From: Streptomyces parvus
GTDB taxonomy: Bacteria > Actinomycetota > Actinomycetes > Streptomycetales > Streptomycetaceae
DNA length: 64,000 nt
Assembly (NCBI RefSeq): GCF_032121415.1
Contig: NZ_CP135079.1
Location: 5,890,001 to 5,954,000 of the forward strand
Direction: 5' to 3'
Under the pieces are notes generated by a model. It was given only the letters and a program-made list of their open reading frames with translations. It searched no databases and had not been told where the DNA came from. The translations under genes were made by a program, and so were the position numbers. Numbering within the stretch: position 1 is the stretch's first letter; each line of letters begins with the position of its first letter. Positions 51,939 through 60,582 of this stretch are shown in pieces.

Positions 51939-53633
51939 TCACCCGTCCGGCTCTGCCCGCAGGGCGATGACGGCGATGTCGTCCCGGCGGTGGTGCGGCG
52001 GGGGCAGCAGCCCGCGGATCAGGGAGGGCAACGGTACGCCCCGGCGGGCCAGTGCGTCGGAGCGTTCGCGCAGGCACCGGAGGTTGTCGGCGATGTCCGT
52101 GTCCGGCGTCTCCACCAGCCCGTCGGTGTAGCACACCAGGGTGTCGCCCTTCCGCAGGGCCGCGTGGAGCGTGGTGCGGGTCAGGCGGTCGGCGACGCAC
52201 AGCGGCGGGTCCGGGGACGTGAGGCCGTGCAGGAACCGCGACGGTGCGTCGGCCGGGATCAGCAGGGGGGGCGGGTGGCCGGCGTTGGACAGGTCCACGT
52301 GCCAGCCGCCCTGACCCCTCCGGTGGAGGATCGCGTGCACCACCGTGACCATCGAAGGACTGTCGAGCGCCTGGACGACACGGTCGAGCCGGCTCAGTGT
52401 CTCCGCCGGGCTGGCGTCCGGGCCACTGTCGAACGCGAGACCCCTCAGGATGCTGTTGACGCGCCCCATCGCCGTGGCCGCGTCGAGATCGTGGCCCGCG
52501 ATGTCCCCGATGGACAGGGCGAGCGCGTCGGCCGAGAGCCGGACGGCGTCGTACCAGTCCCCGCCGACCTCCGCCGCCGAGTCCGCCGGGTGGTAGAGCG
52601 CGGCGATGGCGAGGCCTTCGACGGACGGCGGGGGCGCCAGGAAGGACTGCTGGAGCGCCAGCGCCGTGCCGCGGATGCTCTGCAGCTCCATCGTCCGGCG
52701 CAGCGGCCCGCTCATCTGCTGGAAGACGTCCCGCAACAGGGAGAGGTCGGCCTCGTCCGGGGGCGGATTGCCCCGGCAGGTCGCGATGGTCGCCAGCGCG
52801 ACGGTCCGGCCGTCCACCACCACGGGCAGCAGGGCGACGCCGGTCGCACCGGCCTCGCGCAGCCACCGGACCGAGACGTCCGAGAGCCCCTCCCCGGCGG
52901 GCCCGCCGGGCGGGAAGACCAGCAGCCGCGCCTCCTGGCCGTCGATGGCCCGCCGGGCGACCGGCCCGAGCAGGAAATCGGCGTCCAGCGGGGGAAGGGC
53001 GGGCAGCCCGGGGGCGAGCCCCACCCGCTCCGGAAACGTCGCGGCCGCTGCGCCGGAAGGACCCCCGGCGGCCTGGACACCGTCCCGTACACGGAAGATG
53101 GCCACCGCGTCGGCCAGTTCCGGCACCACGGCCGCCGCCGTCGTCAGGAAGGCCTCCGAGAGATCGTGGGCCGCGGGCACCGCAGCCATCCTGGCCAGCA
53201 GCTTCTCCCGCATACGACTGCGCCAGTGCTCCTCCGCGTCGGTGGCGGTGCCGACCCACTCCACCTCCCCGTCCCCCTCGACGACGGGCGCGGCGACGAT
53301 CTTGATGTGGCGGAAGCGGTCGAGAGCCCCGTCGAGCCGCACCCGGACGATCGTGTCGAGCGGCGATCGCTGCCGGGTGGCTCCGCGCCAGGCCCGCTGG
53401 AACCAGTCCCGGTCCTTGGGGTGCACGGCGTCCATCCACGAGGTGCCGGCGCCGGGGTGCCAGAGCTTCTCCGCGATCCCGCCCCCCGCCAACAGGGTGA
53501 CCTCGCCGTCCGGCGACATCACCCACACCGACTGCGGCACGGCGCCCATGAGCGCCTGGTACCGCCTGAGGAGGCGTTCCTCGTTCGCGGCCGGGCCCTC
53601 TGCTGCCGGGACCAGGGGATCATCGCCACTCAT
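51939..53633 (-). CDS. PAS-GAF-SpoIIE protein phosphatase
   Basis: 564 residues: PAS-like sensor (25-135), GAF-like domain (150-320) and a C-terminal PP2C/SpoIIE domain (GGDWYDAV, DIAGHDLDAATAM, YTDGLVE, DDIAVIAL). Such enzymes control anti-anti-sigma factors, so it is likely part of a stress or development sigma network. Confidence 0.9.
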   Translation of the reverse strand: MSGDDPLVPAAEGPAANEERLLRRYQALMGAVPQSVWVMSPDGEVTLLAGGGIAEKLWHPGAGTSWMDAVHPKDRDWFQRAWRGATRQRSPLDTIVRVRLDGALDRFRHIKIVAAPVVEGDGEVEWVGTATDAEEHWRSRMREKLLARMAAVPAAHDLSEAFLTTAAAVVPELADAVAIFRVRDGVQAAGGPSGAAAATFPERVGLAPGLPALPPLDADFLLGPVARRAIDGQEARLLVFPPGGPAGEGLSDVSVRWLREAGATGVALLPVVVDGRTVALATIATCRGNPPPDEADLSLLRDVFQQMSGPLRRTMELQSIRGTALALQQSFLAPPPSVEGLAIAALYHPADSAAEVGGDWYDAVRLSADALALSIGDIAGHDLDAATAMGRVNSILRGLAFDSGPDASPAETLSRLDRVVQALDSPSMVTVVHAILHRRGQGGWHVDLSNAGHPPPLLIPADAPSRFLHGLTSPDPPLCVADRLTRTTLHAALRKGDTLVCYTDGLVETPDTDIADNLRCLRERSDALARRGVPLPSLIRGLLPPPHHRRDDIAVIALRAEPDG

Positions 53634-53699
53634 AGTCCGATGATCCCCCGCATCGGGGACCCCGGCACCCCTGTGCGCCGCCGAGGGTGCGCGGCCCCC

Positions 53700-54497
53700 T
53701 CAGCGGGCGCCCCAGCCCCCGTCCACGGGGAGCGAGGCGCCCGTGATGTATCCGGTGTGGGGGCCGCAGAGCCAGAGGCAGACCGCGGCGACCTCGTCGG
53801 GCTCGATCAGCCGCTTGATCGCGGAGCGCTCCAGGAGGACGTCGGTGACCACCTCCTCCGGGGGGATCCCGTGCGCGGCCGCCTGGCCCGCGATCTGTCC
53901 CTCCACCAGGGGGGTGCGGACATAGCCGGGGTTGACGCAGTTGCTGGTCACCCCGTGCGGGGCGCCCTCCAGAGCGGCCACCTTGCTCAGCCCCTCCAAG
54001 CCGTGCTTGGCGGCGACGTAGGCGGATTTGAAGGCGCTGGCCCGCAGCCCGTGCATGCTGGAGACGTTGACGATCCGGCCCCACCCGCCGGCGTACATGT
54101 GCGGAAGGCACTGCCGCATCAGCAGGAACGGGGCGGTCACCATCACCTGCTGGATCAGCGCGAAGCGGGCCGGCGGGAACTCCTCGATGGGGGAGACGTG
54201 CTGGAGTCCGGCGTTGTTGACCAGGACGTCCACCCCGGCCGGCAGCGACCCGACCGCCTCCGCGTCGGCCAGGTCCACGACGTGGGCCGCCCCGCCGATC
54301 GCGGCGGCGACGGACTCGGCGCTCTCCGCCTCCCGGTCGACCACGTGCACCAGGGCCCCGGCGGCGGCGAGCGCCTCGGCGGTGGCCCGGCCGATGCCGC
54401 TGCCGCCGCCGGTGACGAGGGCGGTACGCCCCCTGAGGTCCACGGCCCCGACGCCCGGCGACGGGGAAGCGGAGGCTGCGTGAAATTGACTCGTCAT
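53700..54497 (-). CDS. 3-hydroxybutyrate dehydrogenase-like SDR
   Basis: A 265-residue SDR with TGGGSGIG, NNAGLQHVSPIEEFP and YVAAKHGLEG; the LQHVSPIEEFP segment is characteristic of D-3-hydroxybutyrate dehydrogenase. ATG 54497 is chosen; the open frame continues upstream into a hydrolase remnant without a stop. It would interconvert 3-hydroxybutyrate and acetoacetate with NAD. Confidence 0.85.
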   Translation of the reverse strand: MTSQFHAASASPSPGVGAVDLRGRTALVTGGGSGIGRATAEALAAAGALVHVVDREAESAESVAAAIGGAAHVVDLADAEAVGSLPAGVDVLVNNAGLQHVSPIEEFPPARFALIQQVMVTAPFLLMRQCLPHMYAGGWGRIVNVSSMHGLRASAFKSAYVAAKHGLEGLSKVAALEGAPHGVTSNCVNPGYVRTPLVEGQIAGQAAAHGIPPEEVVTDVLLERSAIKRLIEPDEVAAVCLWLCGPHTGYITGASLPVDGGWGAR

Positions 54498-54625
54498 GGC
54501 CGGAACGCTAGAGACGCCCGGCCGGACATCCCATGGCGTGAATCTCCACAGTGAGCGGAGAGGAGGTGGTGGACTCCGCCACCCGCTCGGCCACCCGTCG
54601 AGGGGGCAGCGGGTGAGCCGTTCGG

Positions 54626-54965
54626 CGGGAGCGGCGTTTTCGGGCAGCTTCAGGGTGCGGCCCGGCGGGGGACGCCGACCGTCCTCCAGCCAGCTTTCCA
54701 GCGCCTCGGCCGCAGAACGGTGGCACGGCACGAGCGGACGCAGCCGGTCGGGGAAGGTGTCGACGAGCGAGTCCACATGCGTGCCGCCCTCGACGCGGTA
54801 GTAGCGGTGAAGCGCCCCGCGCCCCTGCTGCCGCACCATCCGCGCGTACGTGTCCGAGGTACGGGAGATCGGGAGCAGGACGTCCAGCGTGCCGTGGAAG
54901 CTGATCAGCGGTTTCCCGATCCGGACCGCGAGCCCCGCCCGGATGGTGGCGACCGCGATCCGGCA
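54626..54965 (-). pseudogene. C-terminal remnant of an alpha/beta hydrolase (esterase/depolymerase type)
   Basis: The - strand encodes an uninterrupted hydrolase tail: IGKPLISFHGTLDVLLP (catalytic Asp region), then VEGGTHVDSLVD (catalytic His), then ESWLEDGRRPPPG. There is no N-terminal half: upstream the frame breaks and the DNA is occupied by the antitoxin gene at 55034. It runs in frame into the hydroxybutyrate dehydrogenase gene with no stop. A tannase-like or 3-hydroxybutyrate-oligomer hydrolase is a likely origin. Confidence 0.7.
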
Positions 54966-55033
54966 CCCGGCAGGACGCGGTGCACTTCGGGGAACCGGGC
55001 CCCGGTCGGAACGCGCCGGGGTAGGGTCCGCGC

Positions 55034-55234
55034 ATGGCCAAGGTGACCGTCAGTCTGGATGCCGAACTCGTCGTCGAAGCGATGGTCCTCGCGGGGGTGG
55101 GTAACCCGCAGGACGCCGTCGAACTCGTGGTGCGCGACTACATCGCGCGCGGCCACCGCACCGAGGCCCTCGTCGCCGAGCGGGAGGGCGCGGCGCGCGA
55201 GGGGGAGATCAAACCCGAGGCACAGCAGGGCTGA
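55034..55234 (+). CDS. VapB-type antitoxin (orphan)
   Basis: A 66-residue protein opening with MAKVTVSLDAELVVEA, as in VapB/DUF2191 antitoxins, which fold as a ribbon-helix-helix DNA-binding dimer. No PIN-domain toxin gene follows on either strand. It may be a regulator left after loss of its toxin, or act on a distant partner. Confidence 0.7.
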   Translation: MAKVTVSLDAELVVEAMVLAGVGNPQDAVELVVRDYIARGHRTEALVAEREGAAREGEIKPEAQQG

Positions 55235-55297
55235 CCGGCGGCCGGTGCGACCGCTTCCGCGCCGACCGGAGCGGCAACCGCCGAGCGCGGCCCGCTG

Positions 55298-55801
55298 CTA
55301 CCCGGACACGACCGGCCGGCCGTCCTCCAGCTCCACCGGCCCGCCGCCCGACGTCAGGGCCCCCAGCGCTGCCCGAACCCGGCCGGCGAGCGGGCCCAGC
55401 AGGAAGCCGTCCAGGTCGGCTGGGGCCACCAGCCGCCAGGACAGCAGCTCCTCCTCCTGGAGCCGGATCGCCGCGAGCCGGGCGGCGGTGAGTACCCCGC
55501 CGTCGTACACGTACGCCACGATCGGCGGCCTGCCCGTGCCCCGCACCCAGTCCACGGCGAGCAGCCGCCCCGGGGCCATGTCGAGGCCGATCTCCTCCGC
55601 CGTCTCGCGGCGGGCGCCCTGCCGGGGGCCTTCGCCCGTCTCCGACTCGACGGTCCCGCCGGGCAGCGCCCAGCCCTTGCGGTAGTTCGGCTCGACGAGC
55701 AGGATCCGCCCCTCGACGTCGCGGAAGAGCGTGGCGGCACCGGCGAGGACCCGGGGGAGCCCGGCGATGTACGCGGCGTAGTCGGCATCGGGAGTCGTCA
55801 C
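55298..55801 (-). CDS. Nudix hydrolase
   Basis: A 167-residue protein with a Nudix box (GGTVESETGEGP then RRETAEEIGL), slightly longer than the consensus by two residues. It would hydrolyse a nucleoside-diphosphate-linked compound. GTG 55801 is proposed; an in-frame ATG near 55852 would add 17 residues. Confidence 0.82.
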   Translation of the reverse strand: MTTPDADYAAYIAGLPRVLAGAATLFRDVEGRILLVEPNYRKGWALPGGTVESETGEGPRQGARRETAEEIGLDMAPGRLLAVDWVRGTGRPPIVAYVYDGGVLTAARLAAIRLQEEELLSWRLVAPADLDGFLLGPLAGRVRAALGALTSGGGPVELEDGRPVVSG

Positions 55802-55922
55802 GGCCGACAGCGTAGTGGCCGGGGTCCGCACCGCGCTGCCGTGGACGGGCATGGGCAGATCAGGGGTCGTGCGGATAGGGTCGGGGCGGCGCGACTGCCT
55901 GTTCGAAAGCAAGGGATGCAAG

Positions 55923-57059
55923 GTGACGGACGGAGCAGATGTGGAGACCGCCCGCGTGCTCGTGGCGGCTGACAAGTTCAAGGGCTCGCTCACGGCCGTA
56001 CAGGTCGCGGAGCGGGTGACGGCCGGGCTGCGGCGCGTCGTCCCCGGCCTGGCGGTGGAGGCCCTGCCGGTCGCGGACGGCGGCGACGGTACGGTCGCGG
56101 CGGCGGTGGCCGCCGGTTTCGAGCGCCGCGAGGCGCGCGTGGCCGGCCCCCTCGGCGACCCGGTGACGGCGGCGTACGCGCTGCGCGGGGACACCGCCGT
56201 GGTGGAGATGGCCGAGGCATCGGGCCTCCAGCACCTGCCCGACGGGGTGTTCGCCCCGCTCACGGCCACCACGTACGGCTCGGGTGAGCTGCTGAAGGCC
56301 GCCCTGGAGGCGGGGGCGAGGACGATCGTCTTCGGGGTCGGCGGCAGCGCGACCACCGACGGCGGCGCGGGCATGCTCGCGGCCCTCGGCGCCCGCTTCC
56401 TGGACGCGGACGGCAAGCCCGTCGCCCCTGGAGGCGGACCGCTCGCGACGCTGGCCGAGGCGGACCTCTCCGGGCTCGACCCGCGCTTGGCGGACGTCGA
56501 CCTGATCCTCGCCAGCGACGTGGACAACCCGCTGACCGGGCCCAAGGGGGCGCCCGAGGTGTACGGGCGGCAGAAGGGCGCGAGCGAGGAGGACATCGCG
56601 GCCCTCGACGCGGCTCTCACGCACTACGCCTCGATCCTCGGCCCCGACGCGGCGGCGCTGCCCGGCGCGGGCGCGGCCGGAGGCATCGGCTACGGGGCGC
56701 TGGTCGCCCTCGGCGCCCGTTTCCGCCCCGGCATCGAGGTCATGCTCGACGTCCTCGGCTTCGCCTCCGCGCTGGACCGCGCCACGCTGGTGATCACGGG
56801 CGAGGGCTCGCTCGACGAGCAGACCCTCCACGGCAAGGCCCCGGCCGGGGTCGCCGCGGCCGCCCGCGCGGCCGGGATCGGGGTCGTGGCGGTCTGCGGC
56901 CGCCTCGCCCTGCCCCCGGAGGCCCTGGAAAAGGCAGGCATCCGCCGCGCCTACGCGCTGACCGAGCTGGAGCCGGACCCGGCGATCTCGATGGCCCAGG
57001 CCGGCCCGCTGCTGGAGCGGGCGGCGGAATCGATCGCCCGGGACTTCCTGGCGGGCTGA
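55923..57059 (+). CDS. glxK: Glycerate kinase
   Basis: A 378-residue glycerate 2-kinase type enzyme with VAADKFKGSLTA at the start, PVADGGDGT, FGVGGSATTDGGAGM and TGEGSLDEQTLHGKAP, all family hallmarks. It phosphorylates D-glycerate. GTG 55923 is 6 bases after AAGGGA. The convergent PucR-like gene may control it. Confidence 0.92.
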   Translation: MTDGADVETARVLVAADKFKGSLTAVQVAERVTAGLRRVVPGLAVEALPVADGGDGTVAAAVAAGFERREARVAGPLGDPVTAAYALRGDTAVVEMAEASGLQHLPDGVFAPLTATTYGSGELLKAALEAGARTIVFGVGGSATTDGGAGMLAALGARFLDADGKPVAPGGGPLATLAEADLSGLDPRLADVDLILASDVDNPLTGPKGAPEVYGRQKGASEEDIAALDAALTHYASILGPDAAALPGAGAAGGIGYGALVALGARFRPGIEVMLDVLGFASALDRATLVITGEGSLDEQTLHGKAPAGVAAAARAAGIGVVAVCGRLALPPEALEKAGIRRAYALTELEPDPAISMAQAGPLLERAAESIARDFLAG

Positions 57060-57071
57060 CGACCGCACGAC

Positions 57072-57104
57072 GGGCGGGGCCGGGCGACGCCGGCCCCCGC
57101 CCCG
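57072..57104. terminator. Bidirectional terminator between glycerate kinase and the PucR-like gene
   Basis: A GGGCGGGGCCGG stretch (57072-57083) pairs with CCGGCCCCCGCCC (57090-57102) with one bulged C and a 6-base loop. It lies between convergent stops. Confidence 0.65.
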
Positions 57105-57117
57105 TTCCGGCCTCCCC

Positions 57118-57858
57118 TCACGGCGGGGCCGACGACAGCCGCAGCACGTCCAGCGCCAGCACCAGGTCCACCAGTTCGCGCGGCCGGGAGAGCGAGCGTG
57201 CGGTCAGGCGTTCCAGGCGGCGCAGCCGGTTGAACACCGTGTTGCGGTGACAGCCCAGCCGGGCCGCCGTCCGCCCCACCGAACCCCCGCATTCCAGCCA
57301 GGTCTCCAACGTCTCCACCAGCAGTGACCGCTCCGCCGGTACGAGCGTCAGCAGCGGGCCGAACACCTCCGCCAGCAGCCGGGTGGACAGCTCCGGGCGG
57401 CTCACCAGCAGGGCCGCCGGAAGCCGCTCGTCCAGCCGGACGACCTCCCGGCTGCCCGGCTCGCACGTCAGCAGCGCCGTACCCGCCAGCCGGCGCGCGG
57501 TGCCCACCTCCGCCAGGGAGCCCACCACCGGGCTCACACCTCCCGGACCGGCGCCCAGTTCCCTGAGCCGCGCCGCCGCCCGCGCCGGGCCCGCCGGGCC
57601 CAGCAGCACCACCGCGGCCTCCCGGCTCTCCGCCCCGCCCGCCGAACCCTCCGCCGCGCCCCACCACCACCGCGACCCGTCCGCGTCCGGCCCCTCGGCC
57701 ACCGCCGCGTCCGGCACCGGTGCGCCCAGCACCACCACGGCGTAGCGCCCCCGCTCCGGCAGCCCGAGGCGGCGCGCCGCACGGGTCACCAGGTCCGGCG
57801 GGGCCCCGCCCGCCAGCAGCGGGCCGAGCAGCGCCTCGTACCGCGTTCCACGCCGCAT
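57118..57858 (-). CDS. PucR-family regulator, short form
   Basis: 246 residues with the C-terminal PucR helix-turn-helix (SVGRTAARLGCHRNTVFNRLRRLERL). Typical family members are 400 residues or more; here the N-terminal part is short, so it may have lost a domain or have an undetected start. It probably regulates the flanking kinase or importer genes. Confidence 0.78.
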   Translation of the reverse strand: MRRGTRYEALLGPLLAGGAPPDLVTRAARRLGLPERGRYAVVVLGAPVPDAAVAEGPDADGSRWWWGAAEGSAGGAESREAAVVLLGPAGPARAAARLRELGAGPGGVSPVVGSLAEVGTARRLAGTALLTCEPGSREVVRLDERLPAALLVSRPELSTRLLAEVFGPLLTLVPAERSLLVETLETWLECGGSVGRTAARLGCHRNTVFNRLRRLERLTARSLSRPRELVDLVLALDVLRLSSAPP

Positions 57859-58100
57859 CCGCCGCTCCGTCCCCGGTCCGGGCGCTCCTGATGACCGATG
57901 AGGATGCCACCGGCCCCAGCGGCGGGCGCCCGCCCGTCACGGCGTCTGTGCGCGTGCACAACGAGGCCCTTCGTTCACTGGTCGTCCGCATCGAGTCGGC
58001 CTCGCCCCGTGGACGCACGTCCCGCCCGGTGCTGGTCTGTGGCACCACCCCCCGATGAGCACCACCCACGACACACGACATGGCGGAAGGAGGAGGACGC

Positions 58101-58898
58101 ATGGCAACGCTGGAGATCCGAGCGCTGTCCGTCGGCTACGGCCCGGTCCGGGCACTGCGCGACATCTCGGTCGATGTGCCGGACGGCGGGATCACCGCCG
58201 TGCTCGGCGGCAACGGCGCGGGCAAGACCACGCTGCTGCGGGCCGTGTCGCGGACCCTCGGCTTCCACCGCGGGACGGGCACCGGGACCATCCGGTTCGA
58301 CGGCCGCCCCCTGGAAGGGCTGCGGCCCGCCCAGGTGGTGGCCGCGGGAGTGGTCCAGGTACCGGAGGGCCGGCAGGTCTTCGCCCGGATGACGGTGGCC
58401 GACAACCTGCGGGCGGGCGCCCTCGGGGCACGCGGCGGGCGCAAGGAGACCGGCGCGGCGCTCGCCCGGGTGCACGAACTGTTCCCGGTGCTCGCCGACC
58501 GCGCGCACCAGCGGGCCGGGCTGCTGTCCGGCGGCGAGCAGCAGATGCTGGCCATGGGCCGCGCCCTGATGGCGGGGCCCCGGCTGCTCCTGCTGGACGA
58601 GCCCTCGCTCGGCCTCGCCCCGCTGATGGCGGCGAGGATCGCCGAGACGGTGCAGGAGATCAACGCGGGCGGCACCTCCGTCATGCTCGTCGAGCAGAAC
58701 GCGGCGATCGCCCTCCGCCTCGCCTCCACGGCGTACGTCCTCGACGTCGGCGAGGTCGCCCTGTCCGGGCCCGCCGACGAACTCGCCGCCTCCGACGAGG
58801 TGCGCCGCCGCTACCTCGGCGTCGTCGACGAGGACGCGGCGGCGGACGCCGACCCGGCCGCCCGCACCCGGCGCACCCTGAGCAGGTGGTCCGCGTGA
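58101..58898 (+). CDS. livF: LivF-type ABC importer ATPase
   Basis: A 265-residue ATPase with GGNGAGKTT, LSGGEQQMLAMGRALM and LLLLDEPSLGLAP, the LivF pattern. ATG 58101 follows GGAAGGAGGAGGAC. It starts a five-gene importer operon (ATPase, ATPase, permease, permease, receptor) with overlapping stops and starts. Confidence 0.92.
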   Translation: MATLEIRALSVGYGPVRALRDISVDVPDGGITAVLGGNGAGKTTLLRAVSRTLGFHRGTGTGTIRFDGRPLEGLRPAQVVAAGVVQVPEGRQVFARMTVADNLRAGALGARGGRKETGAALARVHELFPVLADRAHQRAGLLSGGEQQMLAMGRALMAGPRLLLLDEPSLGLAPLMAARIAETVQEINAGGTSVMLVEQNAAIALRLASTAYVLDVGEVALSGPADELAASDEVRRRYLGVVDEDAAADADPAARTRRTLSRWSA

Positions 58899-59695
58899 CG
58901 ACCACCGCAACGGCCCGCCAGGACACCACCGCGGCGGCGCTCGCGGTCCAGGACGTCACCGTCCGCTTTGCCGGACTCACCGCCCTGGACGGCGTCTCCT
59001 TCACCGTCGAACCCGGCAGCGTGCACGCCGTCATCGGGCCCAACGGCGCGGGCAAGTCCACCTGCTTCAACGTCCTGTCCGGCGTCTACCGCGCCGCCTC
59101 CGGGCACGTCCGCCTCGGTGACGCCGAGCTCACCGGACTTCCGCCGCACGCCATCGCGGACCTCGGGGTCGCCCGCACCTTCCAGAACCTGGCGCTGCCC
59201 CCGCACGCCACCGTCGCCGACAGCCTCCTGCTAGGGCGTCACCGGCTGACCCGCTCCGGGTTCCTCGCCACCGGCCTGCGACTGCCCTCCGCCGTCCGCG
59301 AGGAACGACGCCACCGCGAGCGGGTCCGTGAGATCGCCGAATTCATCGGGTTGGAGAAGGAGTTGGAGCGGCCTGCCGGATCGCTCCCGTACGGGCAGCA
59401 GAAGCTCGTCGAGCTCGGCCGCGCCCTGTGCATGGAGCCGAAGGTCCTGCTACTGGACGAGCCGATCGCCGGGATGACCGCCGACGAACGCCGCCGCACC
59501 GCCGCCGTCGTGGCCGACGTACGCGACAGCCTCGGCATCTCCATCGTGCTGGTCGAGCACGACATGGGGGTGGTGATGCGGCTCGCGGACGCGGTGACCG
59601 TACTCGACTTCGGACGACGGATCGCCGGGGGCGCCCCCGCCGAGGTCCAGAACGATCCGGCCGTCGTCCAGGCCTACTTGGGAGCACCTCAATGA
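58895..59695 (+). CDS. livG: LivG-type ABC importer ATPase
   Basis: A 266-residue ATPase with GPNGAGKST, the LivG-specific GVARTFQNL, LPYGQQKLVELGRAL and LLLDEPIAGM. GTG 58895 overlaps the LivF stop. It forms the second half of the ATPase dimer. Confidence 0.92.
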   Translation: MTTTATARQDTTAAALAVQDVTVRFAGLTALDGVSFTVEPGSVHAVIGPNGAGKSTCFNVLSGVYRAASGHVRLGDAELTGLPPHAIADLGVARTFQNLALPPHATVADSLLLGRHRLTRSGFLATGLRLPSAVREERRHRERVREIAEFIGLEKELERPAGSLPYGQQKLVELGRALCMEPKVLLLDEPIAGMTADERRRTAAVVADVRDSLGISIVLVEHDMGVVMRLADAVTVLDFGRRIAGGAPAEVQNDPAVVQAYLGAPQ

Positions 59696-60582
59696 CCACG
59701 TTCGTCGAACTCCTCCTCGGCGGCCTGTCGATCGGCTCGGTCTACGCACTCATCGCGCTCGGGTTCGTCGTCATCTTCAAGGCCACCGAGGTCGTCAACT
59801 TCGCCCACGCGTCGCTGCTGTTGGCAGGCGGATACGTCACCGCCGTGCTCCACGACGACATCGGGTTCTGGCCCGCCCTGCTCGTCGGGATCGCCGGCGC
59901 CGCGGCCGTCGGGGCGGCCATCGAGTTCTTCGTGATGCGCCGCTACCGGGGCAGCGACCACAGCGTCCTCGCCATCGTCACCATCGGCGTCGACATCCTC
60001 CTCATCACCGAACTCACCCGCCGCATGGGCACGGACGTCCTCGCCCTCGGCGACCCCTGGGGCAACGAGGTCGTCACCGTCGGCGGCATCACCCTCGCCC
60101 AGACCCGCATCGCCGCGTTCCTCGCCGCCGGGCTGCTGATCACGGTCTTCCTGCTCGCCTTCCGCTACACCTCGTGGGGCGTGTCCATGCGGGCCGCCGC
60201 CGAGAACCCGCAGACGGCGGCGCTCATGGGCATCAAGCTGGGGCGGGTCTCGCTCGCCGCCTGGGCGGTCGCCGGGGCGCTGGCCGCCGTCGCCGCGCTC
60301 TTCCTCACCGTGTTCCCGACCCCGGGCCTGGAGCGCGCCACCTCGCTCGCCGCACTCAAGGCGTTCCCCGCCGCGATCCTCGGCGGGCTCGACTCCACCA
60401 CCGGGGCGCTCGCCGGCGGACTCATCGTCGGCGTCACCGAATCGCTCGCCACCGGCTACCAGAGCGATCTGTCCTTCCTCGGCCGGGGCATCGGCGATCT
60501 GGCGCCCTACCTCGTGATGGTGGCCGTCCTGCTGATCCGCCCCGCGGGACTCTTCGGCACGAAGGAGCTGGCCCGTGTCTGA
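59692..60582 (+). CDS. livH: LivH-type permease
   Basis: A 296-residue permease with about eight helices, opening LLLGGLSIGSVYALIALGFVVIFKATEVVNFAH as LivH proteins do, and RAAAENPQTAALMGI, the ATPase contact loop. It overlaps livG as ATGA. Confidence 0.92.
   Translation: MTTFVELLLGGLSIGSVYALIALGFVVIFKATEVVNFAHASLLLAGGYVTAVLHDDIGFWPALLVGIAGAAAVGAAIEFFVMRRYRGSDHSVLAIVTIGVDILLITELTRRMGTDVLALGDPWGNEVVTVGGITLAQTRIAAFLAAGLLITVFLLAFRYTSWGVSMRAAAENPQTAALMGIKLGRVSLAAWAVAGALAAVAALFLTVFPTPGLERATSLAALKAFPAAILGGLDSTTGALAGGLIVGVTESLATGYQSDLSFLGRGIGDLAPYLVMVAVLLIRPAGLFGTKELARV

Noticed and set aside
54508..55041. A 177-codon - strand frame as a complete gene.
   Set aside because: Its sequence is Arg/Pro-rich with no family features. 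The recognisable hydrolase tail is in another frame, and the antitoxin gene overlaps the region.
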